Shown: positions 1-6,843 of the stretch, piece after piece
How the letters are laid out: every line of letters starts with the position of its first letter
Numbering within the stretch: position 1 is the first letter of the stretch
Assembly: GCF_000235605.1 (NCBI RefSeq)
Contig: NC_016584.1
Coordinates: 4,961,151-5,025,150 of the forward strand
DNA length: 64,000 nt
From: Desulfosporosinus orientis DSM 765
GTDB lineage: Bacteria > Bacillota > Desulfitobacteriia > Desulfitobacteriales > Desulfitobacteriaceae
Direction: 5' to 3'
Translations under genes and position numbers: made by a program
Notes under the pieces: generated by a model
Databases searched by the model: none
Told to the model about the DNA's origin: nothing
The model's input: only the letters and a program-made list of their open reading frames with translations

Positions 1-2
1 CC

Positions 3-161
3 ATTTGAAGCATCGACTGGTATTCTTGGAATAACGAAGCTTTCGCAGTAGCCAAAAAGGAAAATAAGCCGATCTTCCTAAGTATTGGATATTCTTGCTG
101 TCACTGGTGGCACTCCTATTTCTGTAACCAAAATAAAGACGGTTCAGCAAATTTATACTGA
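3..161 (+). pseudogene. Degenerate DUF255 (thioredoxin-like, YyaL) fragment
   Basis: Frame 3 reads [10 protein letters not shown], then [16 protein letters not shown], then runs into unrelated residues and a stop at 159-161. The intact family reads NPVDWYPW...[18 protein letters not shown], so this is the N-terminal thioredoxin-like domain of a DUF255/YyaL protein. It carries an in-frame TGA at 6-8, the second CxxC-type cysteine is replaced by Trp, and everything after the CHWCH motif is missing. A better preserved copy lies at 4753-4944 and breaks at nearly the same codon. The fragment enters from outside the window, so the full upstream extent is unknown. It cannot be functional. Confidence 0.75.
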
Positions 162-537
162 ATTCATTAATCGAATTTTGTAAGTGCCCACATAAATTGG
201 GATATTCTTTAGTTATAATTTTAACGTGCCTCGAGTCGGCTAATCAGCAGGCTAGAAAACACATTCGTTATTGGAAAGTTGTACCTGCGTTCAAATCCCC
301 TCGTCTCTACTGTCTAATAACTCAATTATTGATACAAATTAACGATGCACCCGCTCTTTGCAACAGGGGTGCATTTGCTTTAAAAGGGGTGCATTTTCTT
401 CTTCAATTTCTTGACCCGGTTATAACACCAAAGACTCTCTCTGAGCCTATTAGCCTATAGTTACAAAGTAGCCCGAGTTTTCGTCATTGATGTCGGCGTT
501 CTCGGGAAAATATCAATAACTCGGCGATATATAATAA
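162..537. other. Gene-free stretch with one hairpin
   Basis: No credible gene is seen. A perfect 8-bp inverted repeat, ATGCACCC (345-352) and GGGTGCAT (367-374), forms a hairpin followed by a short pyrimidine-rich run. The string GGGGTGCATTT recurs a few bases later, around 384-394. The open frame at 197-460 has no recognisable domain and crosses this hairpin. Confidence 0.5.
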
Positions 538-1998
538 TTAAAGCCTGGATGAATCCATAGAATGCGATAAACGGCTATATGATAATACATTATGAAGTAC
601 CTCATCCACTGCTTTAATAGAAATTTCAATATCTTCTTCATCCGTTTGCCAACCACAAATAGATATTCTCATACAACGCCTTCCATTCCAAGTCGTTCCG
701 CCAACAAAGAGCTTACCTGATGCGTTAATTCTTTCAATCACCATATCTGTGAAAACATCATTTTCCTGCTCTGTATATTTTATTTCTGGATGAACAAAAC
801 GAATCAATCCTTGATTAATCTTAGGTTCCCATATGATTTCTGCGCCTTTAAGCTTACCTATACCAATAACTAAATCATGGGCATATTTACAGCATCTCTC
901 AACAAGGTTTGCTATTCCTTCAGTACCCAGTTGCCTAATAGCTGCATAAGTGGATACACCCCTACCTCTCCTTGACCATTCAGGATTCCAGTCAAATTGG
1001 TCTCTAGCTTCATCAGCATGCGTAAGATAACTAGCACGTAAGGACATTGATGCTTTATGTGCTTCACTATTTTTTATAAATGCATAGCCGTAGTCATACG
1101 GAACATTCAACCATTTATGTCCGTCGGTTGCCCAGGAATCAGCATGTTCTACACCTTTTAACAGGTGATTGTATTTATCACTTGCATTTGCCCATAAACC
1201 AAAAGCGCCATCTACATGAACCCATGCATTATGAGAATGCGCCAATGGAATAATTTCATTAAAATTATCATACATTCCAGTGTTAATATCCCCTGCACAT
1301 AATTGAACAATTACTGGCTCATCTTTAAAATCTTCAAGTGCTGTTCTCAGACTATCGCTTTTTAGCTGCCCAGCTTCATTTACTTCAAGTGGTTTAATGC
1401 ATTCACAGCCTAATGCTAAAAATCTTGCCGCCCTTTCAACAGAGGCATGCAACAGTCTGTTAGTCAAGATATGAATTCCTGGCGCCCCTGATAAGCCTTT
1501 CAATTCTACATCCCATGAATGTTTTTTAAGCAACTCGTTACGGGCTGCTGCAAGACAAGTAAAATGAGCCATTTGGCAACCAGTTGTAAGAGCGAAGCTT
1601 GTCTGCTGTGGCAAACCTAGAATATTTTTTAACCATTCGCCTACTACTTCTTCAATCACCGCTTCCGCAGGGGAACATGCATATAATGCGGCATTCTGAT
1701 CCCATGTAGAGGTCAACCAGTCCGCTGCAAGTGCCGCAGGAACAGCACCTCCGATTACCCACGCAAAAAATCTGCCACCGGCACTGCCTAAAAGTCCACC
1801 GTCAACATCTTTAACAAGTTCACTAATGACTTTGTCAGGTGGTTCACTCTTAGCATTCAACGGTTTCTTCAAATCTTCTCGAAGTTTTTCAAAACTCTTT
1901 GTAGCACAAACGTTATCATAATCAATCTTATTAAGAAAGTCCGTTGCATACTTTAATGTATTATTTAAAACTACAGAGTAATCATTTTGTTTATTCAT
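538..1998 (-). CDS. PLP-dependent group II decarboxylase-like protein
   Basis: This resembles the pyridoxal-phosphate group II decarboxylases (glutamate and aromatic amino acid decarboxylases), which remove CO2 from an amino acid to give an amine. Counting from the upstream GTG, the HVDGAFG segment that contacts the cofactor ring is at 264-270. The PLP lysine is K298 in DGHKWLNVPYDYG. The length of about 486 aa fits the family. I chose ATG at 1998 because AAGGAG lies 10 bases upstream; the GTG at 2007 would be only 3 bases from it. The substrate cannot be told from sequence, and an aspartate- or tyrosine-type role is possible. It is monocistronic, lies in an accessory region, and has no transporter beside it to suggest an acid-resistance pair. 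Confidence 0.85.
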   Translation of the reverse strand: MNKQNDYSVVLNNTLKYATDFLNKIDYDNVCATKSFEKLREDLKKPLNAKSEPPDKVISELVKDVDGGLLGSAGGRFFAWVIGGAVPAALAADWLTSTWDQNAALYACSPAEAVIEEVVGEWLKNILGLPQQTSFALTTGCQMAHFTCLAAARNELLKKHSWDVELKGLSGAPGIHILTNRLLHASVERAARFLALGCECIKPLEVNEAGQLKSDSLRTALEDFKDEPVIVQLCAGDINTGMYDNFNEIIPLAHSHNAWVHVDGAFGLWANASDKYNHLLKGVEHADSWATDGHKWLNVPYDYGYAFIKNSEAHKASMSLRASYLTHADEARDQFDWNPEWSRRGRGVSTYAAIRQLGTEGIANLVERCCKYAHDLVIGIGKLKGAEIIWEPKINQGLIRFVHPEIKYTEQENDVFTDMVIERINASGKLFVGGTTWNGRRCMRISICGWQTDEEDIEISIKAVDEVLHNVLSYSRLSHSMDSSRL

Positions 1999-2111
1999 TA
2001 TACACACACTCCTTAACTTCGTTTGAATCTTGCAATCATTAATTTTCCACTAAATTCAATTGCTATTACTGCATTTTGTGCTGTATGTTTTAATAATAGT
2101 CTAAATTAAAA

Positions 2112-2306
2112 TCATTTATCTGTAATATGTTCAAACAGAAAGCGCCCAAAAATACAATGATGCAACAGAACCATAGCGTGAATACTTTTTTTTATACCTA
2201 TAATCTCACGTTTTATCATCCCAATCTTATCTATCGCTGCACCAAGCCTTTTATCCCTGCTTTTTAAGTATTCTATTTCCTTTTGTTCGTATTTAAATAT
2301 CTGCAT
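2112..2306 (-). pseudogene. Truncated AlkA-type DNA-3-methyladenine glycosylase
   Basis: The first ~35 residues, with KEIEYLKSRDKRLGAAID then IGMIKRE, match the start of the HhH-GPD 3-methyladenine DNA glycosylases often encoded after ada genes. The helix-hairpin-helix, catalytic Asp and all else are absent. The sequence switches to an unrelated tail and stops after 64 codons. The start overlaps the 3' end of ogt by 14 bases, as expected for the third gene of an adaA-ogt-alkA operon. I read it as an internal deletion or decay product. A short real peptide is possible but would have no glycosylase activity. Confidence 0.65.
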
Positions 2307-2769
2307 ACTCTTTCATACTCTCCAGACATAACAATTTCTTTTTTAAATCAATTCCTCCTCGATAACCTACAAGCGAGCCATCTGCACCAATAACGCGGTG
2401 GCAGGGAATAAATATTGGAATTGGATTACGATTGTTTGCAAGTCCTACAGCTCGAGCAGCAGTAGGTTTACCGATATTTATAGCAACGTCCTTATAGCTT
2501 ACTGTCCTGCCATATGGTATTTCACAAAGACTTGACCAAACTTGTTTCATAAAAGTTGTCCCGTTAGGCTTAAATGGTACAGTAAATTTTTCAAGTTCCC
2601 CTTCAAGATACATTTTGAGCTGCTGACCTGCTTCTTTTAATATAGGGGTTTCATATATTTGTATATCTTGAGGTATCCCTCTATTTGTAAAATATAAATT
2701 TGTAATCCTTCCACTATCTTCAGCAATACAGATTTTCCCAATGTCAAATTCGTAGAAAAATATAAACAT
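2293..2769 (-). CDS. ogt: Methylated-DNA-[protein]-cysteine S-methyltransferase
   Basis: This suicide repair protein transfers the alkyl group from O6-methylguanine in DNA to its own cysteine. The acceptor is C123 in the signature IPCHRVIGADG, followed by the YRGG loop. The helix-turn-helix region FMKQVWSSLCEIPYGRTVSY precedes it. At 158 aa it has the usual length of the AdaB/Ogt form without the metal-binding domain. Its ATG overlaps the stop codon of adaA (TAATG at 2771-2767), so translation is probably coupled. This matches the adaA-adaB operon layout of Bacillus, where AdaA induces the pair after alkylation. Confidence 0.93.
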   Translation of the reverse strand: MFIFFYEFDIGKICIAEDSGRITNLYFTNRGIPQDIQIYETPILKEAGQQLKMYLEGELEKFTVPFKPNGTTFMKQVWSSLCEIPYGRTVSYKDVAINIGKPTAARAVGLANNRNPIPIFIPCHRVIGADGSLVGYRGGIDLKKKLLCLESMKEYADI

Positions 2770-3338
2770 TATAACTCACCTCGGCTCTTTTTGTATTCAC
2801 ATGGTGTATATCCAGTTTTGTCCTTGAAGCATTTATAAAAGTTAGATAAACTTTTAAAACCTGTAGCCAAGGCAATCTCAAGAATGCTTATATCTCCTTG
2901 TTTTAGAAGCTCTTTTGCTTTATCTACTCTTATTTTAGTAATATACTGTATAGGAGTAAATTCTGTATGCTGTTTAAAAAGTTTTATCAAATGATTTATA
3001 CTCACGCCAAGCTGTCTTGAAACATAATCTAAATTTGCTTGCATATTATAAGTTGCATTAAATATATCTTTAGCTTTTTTAATAACTTCTAATTCAGGCT
3101 CAAAAACTATATTATCGGGACAGCATCTTTTGCATGGACGGAATCCACTTTCTATTGCAGTTGCTGCGTTATCAAAAAAGACTACATTGTCCTGTATGGG
3201 AGTTTTGGACTTGCATGACGGTCTACAAAAAATTCTTGTAGTCTTTACCCCATAGAAAAAAGTACCATCGTAGTCCCTATCGCAACTAACTACTGCTTGC
3301 CACTTCTGATAATCAGAAATTATTTTATAGTTTTTCAT
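2769..3338 (-). CDS. adaA: AdaA-type methylphosphotriester transferase and AraC activator
   Basis: The N-terminal Ada metal-binding domain has the four zinc cysteines C38 and C42 (FCRPSC) and C69 and C72 (PCKRCC). By family knowledge C38 accepts methyl groups from DNA phosphotriesters. An AraC-type double helix-turn-helix covers about 88-187 (VSRQLGVSINHLIKLFKQH, then ILEIALATGFKSLSNFYKCFK). Once methylated, such proteins activate their own operon. The length of 189 aa is typical of AdaA without a fused O6-transferase, which here is the next gene, ogt, overlapping by one base. The upstream Fe-S gene ends 15 bases before the ATG, so it probably belongs to the same transcript. Confidence 0.92.
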   Translation of the reverse strand: MKNYKIISDYQKWQAVVSCDRDYDGTFFYGVKTTRIFCRPSCKSKTPIQDNVVFFDNAATAIESGFRPCKRCCPDNIVFEPELEVIKKAKDIFNATYNMQANLDYVSRQLGVSINHLIKLFKQHTEFTPIQYITKIRVDKAKELLKQGDISILEIALATGFKSLSNFYKCFKDKTGYTPCEYKKSRGEL

Positions 3339-3353
3339 AGATTTTCTCCTTGC

Positions 3354-4007
3354 TTAATGCTCATCTATGAATTTTTGTAGTTCATTATGCCATGCATCAG
3401 GCTCGGATATTCCGATCCCTGTGGTCTCTCCGAACAAAAGATCAATGATGTAGCGCGGTTTTTTACCACCGATATGCATTGCTTTTATACAAGAAACGCA
3501 ATAAACCACAACATTGTCACAAGGCATTTCTTTGGCGCGTCTTTTCATCTGCTCTTTGACTCGTTCAATTGGCAATACTCCATAAAAACTGTCACCGCAA
3601 CAAACCGCTTTAGTACGAGTATTTTTTGGTTCGATAATTTTTATCTTCATTTTCTCAAGGAGTTTTCTAATTGCCAAATGTACCCTTTCCTCTGTACGTG
3701 TTGGACAGGCATCATGTATGGACATTTCCATGCCTTTATAATCAGGAAAAGGAAAGGTTTTGCTTTCAGCCAATATCTCCCAAAGAGATATGGTAGATAT
3801 CCCTTCATAAAGTTCTCTATATCGCCTGTCGCAACCAGCACACGTATTAATTACCTGTGTACCATTTTGAAGATTGGGTTCATGTCTACAACAGGTTAGG
3901 TGTATAGGAATATTGTCTAAATCATTATTTAAAAACTCAAGTGTTTTTTTTGCAAGCTCTGGCTTGTAGATTAATAGGGCACAACCAGGTGCATAGACTT
4001 GTTTCAT
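3354..4007 (-). CDS. Double-CCG iron-sulfur protein (heterodisulfide reductase-like)
   Basis: The protein has two cysteine-rich CCG-type modules. The first has C9, C39-C40, C56 and C59; the second has C101, C136-C137, C170 and C173. Spacing in the second (C-x34-CC-x32-CxxC) fits the CCG domain of heterodisulfide reductase HdrB, glycolate oxidase and LutA-type subunits, which bind Fe-S clusters for electron or disulfide transfer. No membrane segment or partner flavoprotein is seen. ATG 4007 has a strong GGAGG 8-9 bases upstream. It is the first gene of the probable adaA operon. The reaction is unknown; a free-standing redox role is an inference. Confidence 0.75.
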   Translation of the reverse strand: MKQVYAPGCALLIYKPELAKKTLEFLNNDLDNIPIHLTCCRHEPNLQNGTQVINTCAGCDRRYRELYEGISTISLWEILAESKTFPFPDYKGMEMSIHDACPTRTEERVHLAIRKLLEKMKIKIIEPKNTRTKAVCCGDSFYGVLPIERVKEQMKRRAKEMPCDNVVVYCVSCIKAMHIGGKKPRYIIDLLFGETTGIGISEPDAWHNELQKFIDEH

Positions 4008-4136
4008 TTAGAAGTCCTCCAATGTTTTCTTTTATTACAGATTATTTTAAGTCAAATACACCTTCAAGTCTTCCTGTATTTCAACAAGTAATTCTATACT
4101 AGCCTTTGGCTAATAATTGCTTCTTTTGGACACAAA

Positions 4137-4192
4137 AATGCTCCCTATTAAAGGAAACAGATTTTTGTTATCTCATCCTTTAAGAGAGCATT
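4137..4192 (-). terminator. Long imperfect hairpin, minus-strand terminator
   Basis: AATGCTC...TTAAAGGA (from 4137) pairs with TCCTTTAA...GAGCATT (to 4192) around a ~20-base loop. On the minus strand the stem is followed directly by TTTTT. It would end transcripts coming from the recombinase remnant at 4392-4634. Confidence 0.5.
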
Positions 4193-4285
4193 TCAACGAT
4201 CTGACGATTCTTAGCCCCCTACTGTTTTCTAAATCGATAGCAGTCTCAAGGGTAGTCCTATTCAATTATTACACAATTTAAACCC

Positions 4286-4356
4286 CAGTTCTAGAAACCG
4301 CATGTGGCGCGGCTTCTAGCTGTCTATAATCGTTTATGTAAAGCTTTACATAGACA
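4286..4356. repeat. Two adjacent inverted repeats
   Basis: CAGTTCTAGAAACCGC (4286-4301) pairs imperfectly with GCGGCTTCTAGCTG (4309-4322). Immediately beyond is a perfect 16-bp palindrome ATGTAAAGCTTTACAT (4336-4351), framed by TGTCTAT (4321-4327) and ATAGACA (4350-4356). They lie downstream of the recombinase stump and could be remains of a recombination site or of stacked terminators. The rest of 4008-4391 shows no gene. Confidence 0.45.
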
Positions 4357-4391
4357 ATTCACCACATTTATACCAAAATTAAGAGGCATCT

Positions 4392-4634
4392 TTATAACAC
4401 TACCTTATCTACAACAGCAACCCAAAGATCCTCGTCAAACTCTGTTAAAACTGAATCCTGCCGTAACAACATGCTAAGAAATGTATCCATTTGCACCCGC
4501 TTTATCCGGCGGGATTGTCTTAGTTCTTCGATTTTTTCCGACCTACCCTTGGCTTTTTCGTACCTTGCCTCAAAACTTGCGTACCGTTGTTGGTATTCAG
4601 CCTGGTCTATGCTTACGCGGTCATTTTCCTCCAA
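4392..4634 (-). pseudogene. C-terminal remnant of a large serine recombinase
   Basis: The 80 residues ENDRVSIDQAEYQQRYASFE, a coiled-coil-like SEKIEELRQSRRIKRVQ and LLRQDSVLTEFDEDLW match the far C-terminus of large serine recombinases of Firmicute mobile elements, where a coiled coil is followed by TEFDEELW. The catalytic resolvase domain, recombinase domain and zinc ribbon are all absent, and the open frame begins at a TTG without a ribosome-binding site. This is a relic of an integrative element. Confidence 0.65.
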
Positions 4635-4698
4635 GCACGGGTCAACTGGATTTTCCTATTTGAATAAAAGGGACAATCCTTTATAAACACCTAATATA

Positions 4699-4729
4699 TT
4701 GACATACTAACATTATTGTCATGTAGAAT
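4699..4729 (+). promoter_or_regulatory. Candidate SigA-type promoter before the DUF255 stump
   Basis: TTGACA (4699-4704) and TAGAAT (4724-4729) are separated by 19 bases, slightly longer than ideal. GGAGG at 4742-4746 then precedes the ATG at 4753. The control region of the truncated gene appears intact although the gene is not. Confidence 0.4.
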
Positions 4730-4752
4730 AACCACACTTTTGGAGGAAAAGA

Positions 4753-4944
4753 ATGATTAAGACCGATAAAAAACCTAACAGACTCATAAATGAAAAAAGC
4801 CCGTATCTCCTACAACATGCGTATAATCCAGTGGATTGGTACCCCTGGGGTCAGGAAGCATTCGATAAGGCAATTGGTGAAAACAAGCCTATTTTCCTAA
4901 GTATTGGCTATTCCACTTGTCACTGGTGCCATGTAACCCATTAA
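4753..4944 (+). pseudogene. Truncated DUF255 (thioredoxin-like, YyaL/SSP411) gene
   Basis: The 63 residues [29 protein letters not shown] and [17 protein letters not shown] are an excellent match to the N-terminus of DUF255 proteins, which are normally over 600 aa with a C-terminal glycoside-hydrolase-like toroid. The frame stops two codons after the CHWCH motif, and the following 300 bases do not resume the family in any frame I checked. It has a ribosome-binding site and a candidate promoter. It is the second broken copy in the window (compare 3-161), cut at almost the same codon. Confidence 0.8.
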
Positions 4945-5256
4945 CTGCAAAACCCAAGGGCATATAACCCCTGAAGCGATTCTGGAATAGATCATCATTT
5001 CTCAAAAAACGTGGAAAGGGCAGGAGCCGGGGTGGTAACTGCAAGTAAAGAAAGATCTAAAAGGTCCAGGTACGTTGTCTGAACAACGCACCTGGACCTC
5101 TGCCTGCACCCCTATTTCCGCTCAAATGTCTTTCTTTTCGGCTTTGCATTTGCTTCATCATTTTCCAAATAAAGATATTTAGGGCATAAAACAATTTTAC
5201 TTCTATTTCTTTCTTCTAAAAAGAGTCTCCTTAAAACTCTTTTTAGTGATGATAAT
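4945..5256. other. Gene-free stretch holding repeat copy A
   Basis: No gene is supported between the DUF255 stump and the DUF3102 gene. The notable content is the structured repeat described at 5063-5145. The reading VERAGAGVVTASKERSK is open on the plus strand around 5010-5060 but has no start and no family I recognise. Confidence 0.4.
5063..5145 (+). repeat. Structured direct repeat, copy A
   Basis: A 16-bp stem, GGTCCAGGTACGTTGT (5063-5078) with ACAACGCACCTGGACC (5083-5098), closes a CTGA loop with one mismatch. It is followed by a tail CTCTGCCTGCAC...TGTCTTTCTTT. Copy B at 6713-6790 has the same stem, tail and orientation with about three quarters of bases conserved. Confidence 0.7.
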
Positions 5257-6048
5257 TTACCACCTTTCATGAGTGGCATAGGTTTCAACCGTCGTCATAT
5301 TCGTCGTGGGAACAGGCGGCCACTCTTTAAGTCTTTCCACCATATATTCAGCAAGCCCGCTCGCGTCTTTACTGCATTTCTCCTTCACCTCTGGATCAAG
5401 TCTGGCCAGCTGTCCGAGAGCTACCAGCAGTTCCTGGAAGGTATCGGCGATCCTTTGGCAGCAAGTGGTGCATCTTTCTTCATACTTCGTCGTAAAGGTT
5501 TGGGAGACAGCAGTTTCGGGCCTGCTTCTTGGTTGGCCAGGTTTTTTGACGGTTTGGTATTCTATTTTGATATCCCCAGAATTATTGGACACGGGCGTGA
5601 TTTGGGTCTGCTCTTTCTCCGGAGGGTTTTGCTTCCGTTCTTTGAGCGCCCGGTCCAGTTCCCCGGCGGTCATATTCTTAACATCATGCTCCAGGATAAA
5701 TTTCTCCCGCTCATCTTCCGGAATCCCCAGCAGCAGAAGAGCCTGGTAGTAGGTCAGATTCGTCAGTACTGACGAATCTGACCTGCAGCCATTATCGCCA
5801 ACAGCGAATAGTTTATCTCCATATTCCTCAAAAAGCTGCATCAGCCTGTTGGCTGTGCGCTGGGAATAGCTCACTGATTCCACCAGCCATTTTCCCCACT
5901 TTCCATAGGGGAGCAGGGCCTTGCCCTCCTTCAGGCGCTTGCCGATCTCAATGGCATTGGTAAGCATGATTTTACCAGTCTCTTGTTTAATCCTATTAAT
6001 CTCATCTGCGATGACCAGGGGAGTACGTTCCGTGATAGCTTCATCCAT
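5257..6048 (-). CDS. DUF3102 domain protein
   Basis: The segment TPLVIADEINRIKQETGK, EIGKRLKEGKALLPYGKWG and YSQRTANRLMQLFEEYGDKL is the DUF3102 domain, found in Clostridia mostly on phages, plasmids and integrated elements. Its function is not established. The C-terminal half is charged and has a CTTC pair (ERCTTCCQRIADTFQELL) before a helical region. The frame stays open to a TTG at 6180, but that has no ribosome-binding site and lies antisense to a DUF1659 remnant, so I prefer ATG 6048, preceded by AAGGCGGG. It sits between two copies of the structured repeat and converges with the truncated DUF255 gene. Confidence 0.7.
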   Translation of the reverse strand: MDEAITERTPLVIADEINRIKQETGKIMLTNAIEIGKRLKEGKALLPYGKWGKWLVESVSYSQRTANRLMQLFEEYGDKLFAVGDNGCRSDSSVLTNLTYYQALLLLGIPEDEREKFILEHDVKNMTAGELDRALKERKQNPPEKEQTQITPVSNNSGDIKIEYQTVKKPGQPRSRPETAVSQTFTTKYEERCTTCCQRIADTFQELLVALGQLARLDPEVKEKCSKDASGLAEYMVERLKEWPPVPTTNMTTVETYATHERW

Positions 6049-6140
6049 TTTGATTCCCGCCTTTTTAATAGCTTTAATAGCAGCATACGCTGGCGGGTTT
6101 CGGATGGTGAAGGCTTGGCTATGATGTCCGGAGCTGCTAA

Positions 6141-6362
6141 CCCAGCCGGTTAGGACTTTTTTTCTTTCAGAGGGTAGCAATTTACCAAACCGGATCGACT
6201 CCCACGGGAACCCCGGTAACCCGGCAAAAAAGTCTAAGCTACGTGCGGTCCGATGCCTCCGAAGAAGCCCTTTACAATGTGGCTCAGGCCTTATTCAGCC
6301 TGTCACTGCAGCCGCTGCTGGACGTGCAGTTAAGGAAAAACTTCAGATTGATAGAGGAGTAA
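6141..6362 (+). pseudogene. Headless DUF1659 gene
   Basis: The plus frame ending with TAA at 6360-6362 reads RVAIYQTGSTPTGTPVTRQK, then SLSYVRSDASEEALYNVAQA and LFSLSLQPLLDVQLRKNFRL. This has the plan of DUF1659 proteins (about 70-75 aa), which usually precede a DUF2922 gene, as here. Upstream the frame is blocked by TAA at 6138-6140, with no ATG, GTG or TTG in front of the conserved part, so the first ~10 residues and the start signal are lost. A run of seven T at 6157-6163 could also hide a frameshift. Confidence 0.65.
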
Positions 6363-6396
6363 CCGTTTAAGAAATCAAAGCTAAGGAGATGAGTTT

Positions 6397-6636
6397 ATGG
6401 CTACAACTAATATCAAAGTAGTCAGGTTAAGTTTTGCCACCGAGGGGGGAAAGGCGTTTACCATAACGATTCCCAATCCCCGGGAAGACCTGAATCAAGC
6501 TGAGGTCCTGACCGTTATGAATACCATTGTCTCCGAGAATGTGTTTCAAACAACAAGCGGCGCCCTCACTGGCATACGGGACGTTAAGATCATCGACACG
6601 ATTACCGAGGATCTTTTCGACCCTCCACAGGCTTAA
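6397..6636 (+). CDS. DUF2922 domain protein
   Basis: The small 79-aa protein begins VVRLSFATEGGKAFTITIPN, followed by PREDLNQAEVLTVMNTIVSE and GIRDVKIIDTITEDLFDP. This is the DUF2922 pattern of one-domain cytosolic proteins of unknown function in sporeforming Firmicutes. AAGGAG sits 8 bases before the ATG. The preceding headless DUF1659 gene is its usual neighbour, and the 34-base gap fits one transcript. A strong hairpin follows at 6645-6674. Confidence 0.8.
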   Translation: MATTNIKVVRLSFATEGGKAFTITIPNPREDLNQAEVLTVMNTIVSENVFQTTSGALTGIRDVKIIDTITEDLFDPPQA

Positions 6637-6644
6637 CAATCAAA

Positions 6645-6674
6645 CTGCCGGCCAAGTCTCGGCTTGGCCGGCAG
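6645..6674 (+). terminator. Hairpin after the DUF2922 gene
   Basis: CTGCCGGCCAAG (6645-6656) and CTTGGCCGGCAG (6663-6674) form a perfect 12-bp GC-rich stem with a 6-base loop, 9 bases after the stop codon. No T-run follows, so this is a stabiliser or weak terminator rather than a textbook intrinsic terminator. Confidence 0.6.
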
Positions 6675-6712
6675 CCCAACTGATCCAGCCAGCAAAAGAT
6701 TCCCCCACCTCA

Positions 6713-6790
6713 TCCAAGGACGTTGTTCAGACAATGTCCCTGGACCTCTGCCGGCACTTCTATCTTCCCTTATGTGTCTTTCTTTAAGGC
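6713..6790 (+). repeat. Structured direct repeat, copy B
   Basis: The stem TCCAAGGACGTTGT (6713-6726) with ACAATGTCCCTGGA (6731-6744) closes a TCAG loop and is followed by the tail CTCTGCCGGCAC...TGTCTTTCTTT. Against copy A (5063-5145) a T-A pair becomes G-C and an A-C mismatch becomes A-T, so pairing is kept while sequence drifts. Confidence 0.7.
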
Positions 6791-6843
6791 TCCTGATCAT
6801 CAACTAGATTGTGAATTTCTGTTAGTTGTAATTGAATGATACG

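Noticed and set aside
270-330. T-arm-like GCGTTCAAATCCCCTCG followed by GTCTCTAC, resembling a tRNA or tmRNA 3' end
   Set aside because: The bases around the TTCAAAT loop do not pair, and no acceptor, D-arm or anticodon arm can be placed.
197-460. Plus-strand open frame of 87 codons
   Set aside because: No domain, no ribosome-binding site, and it runs through a hairpin next to a pseudogene.
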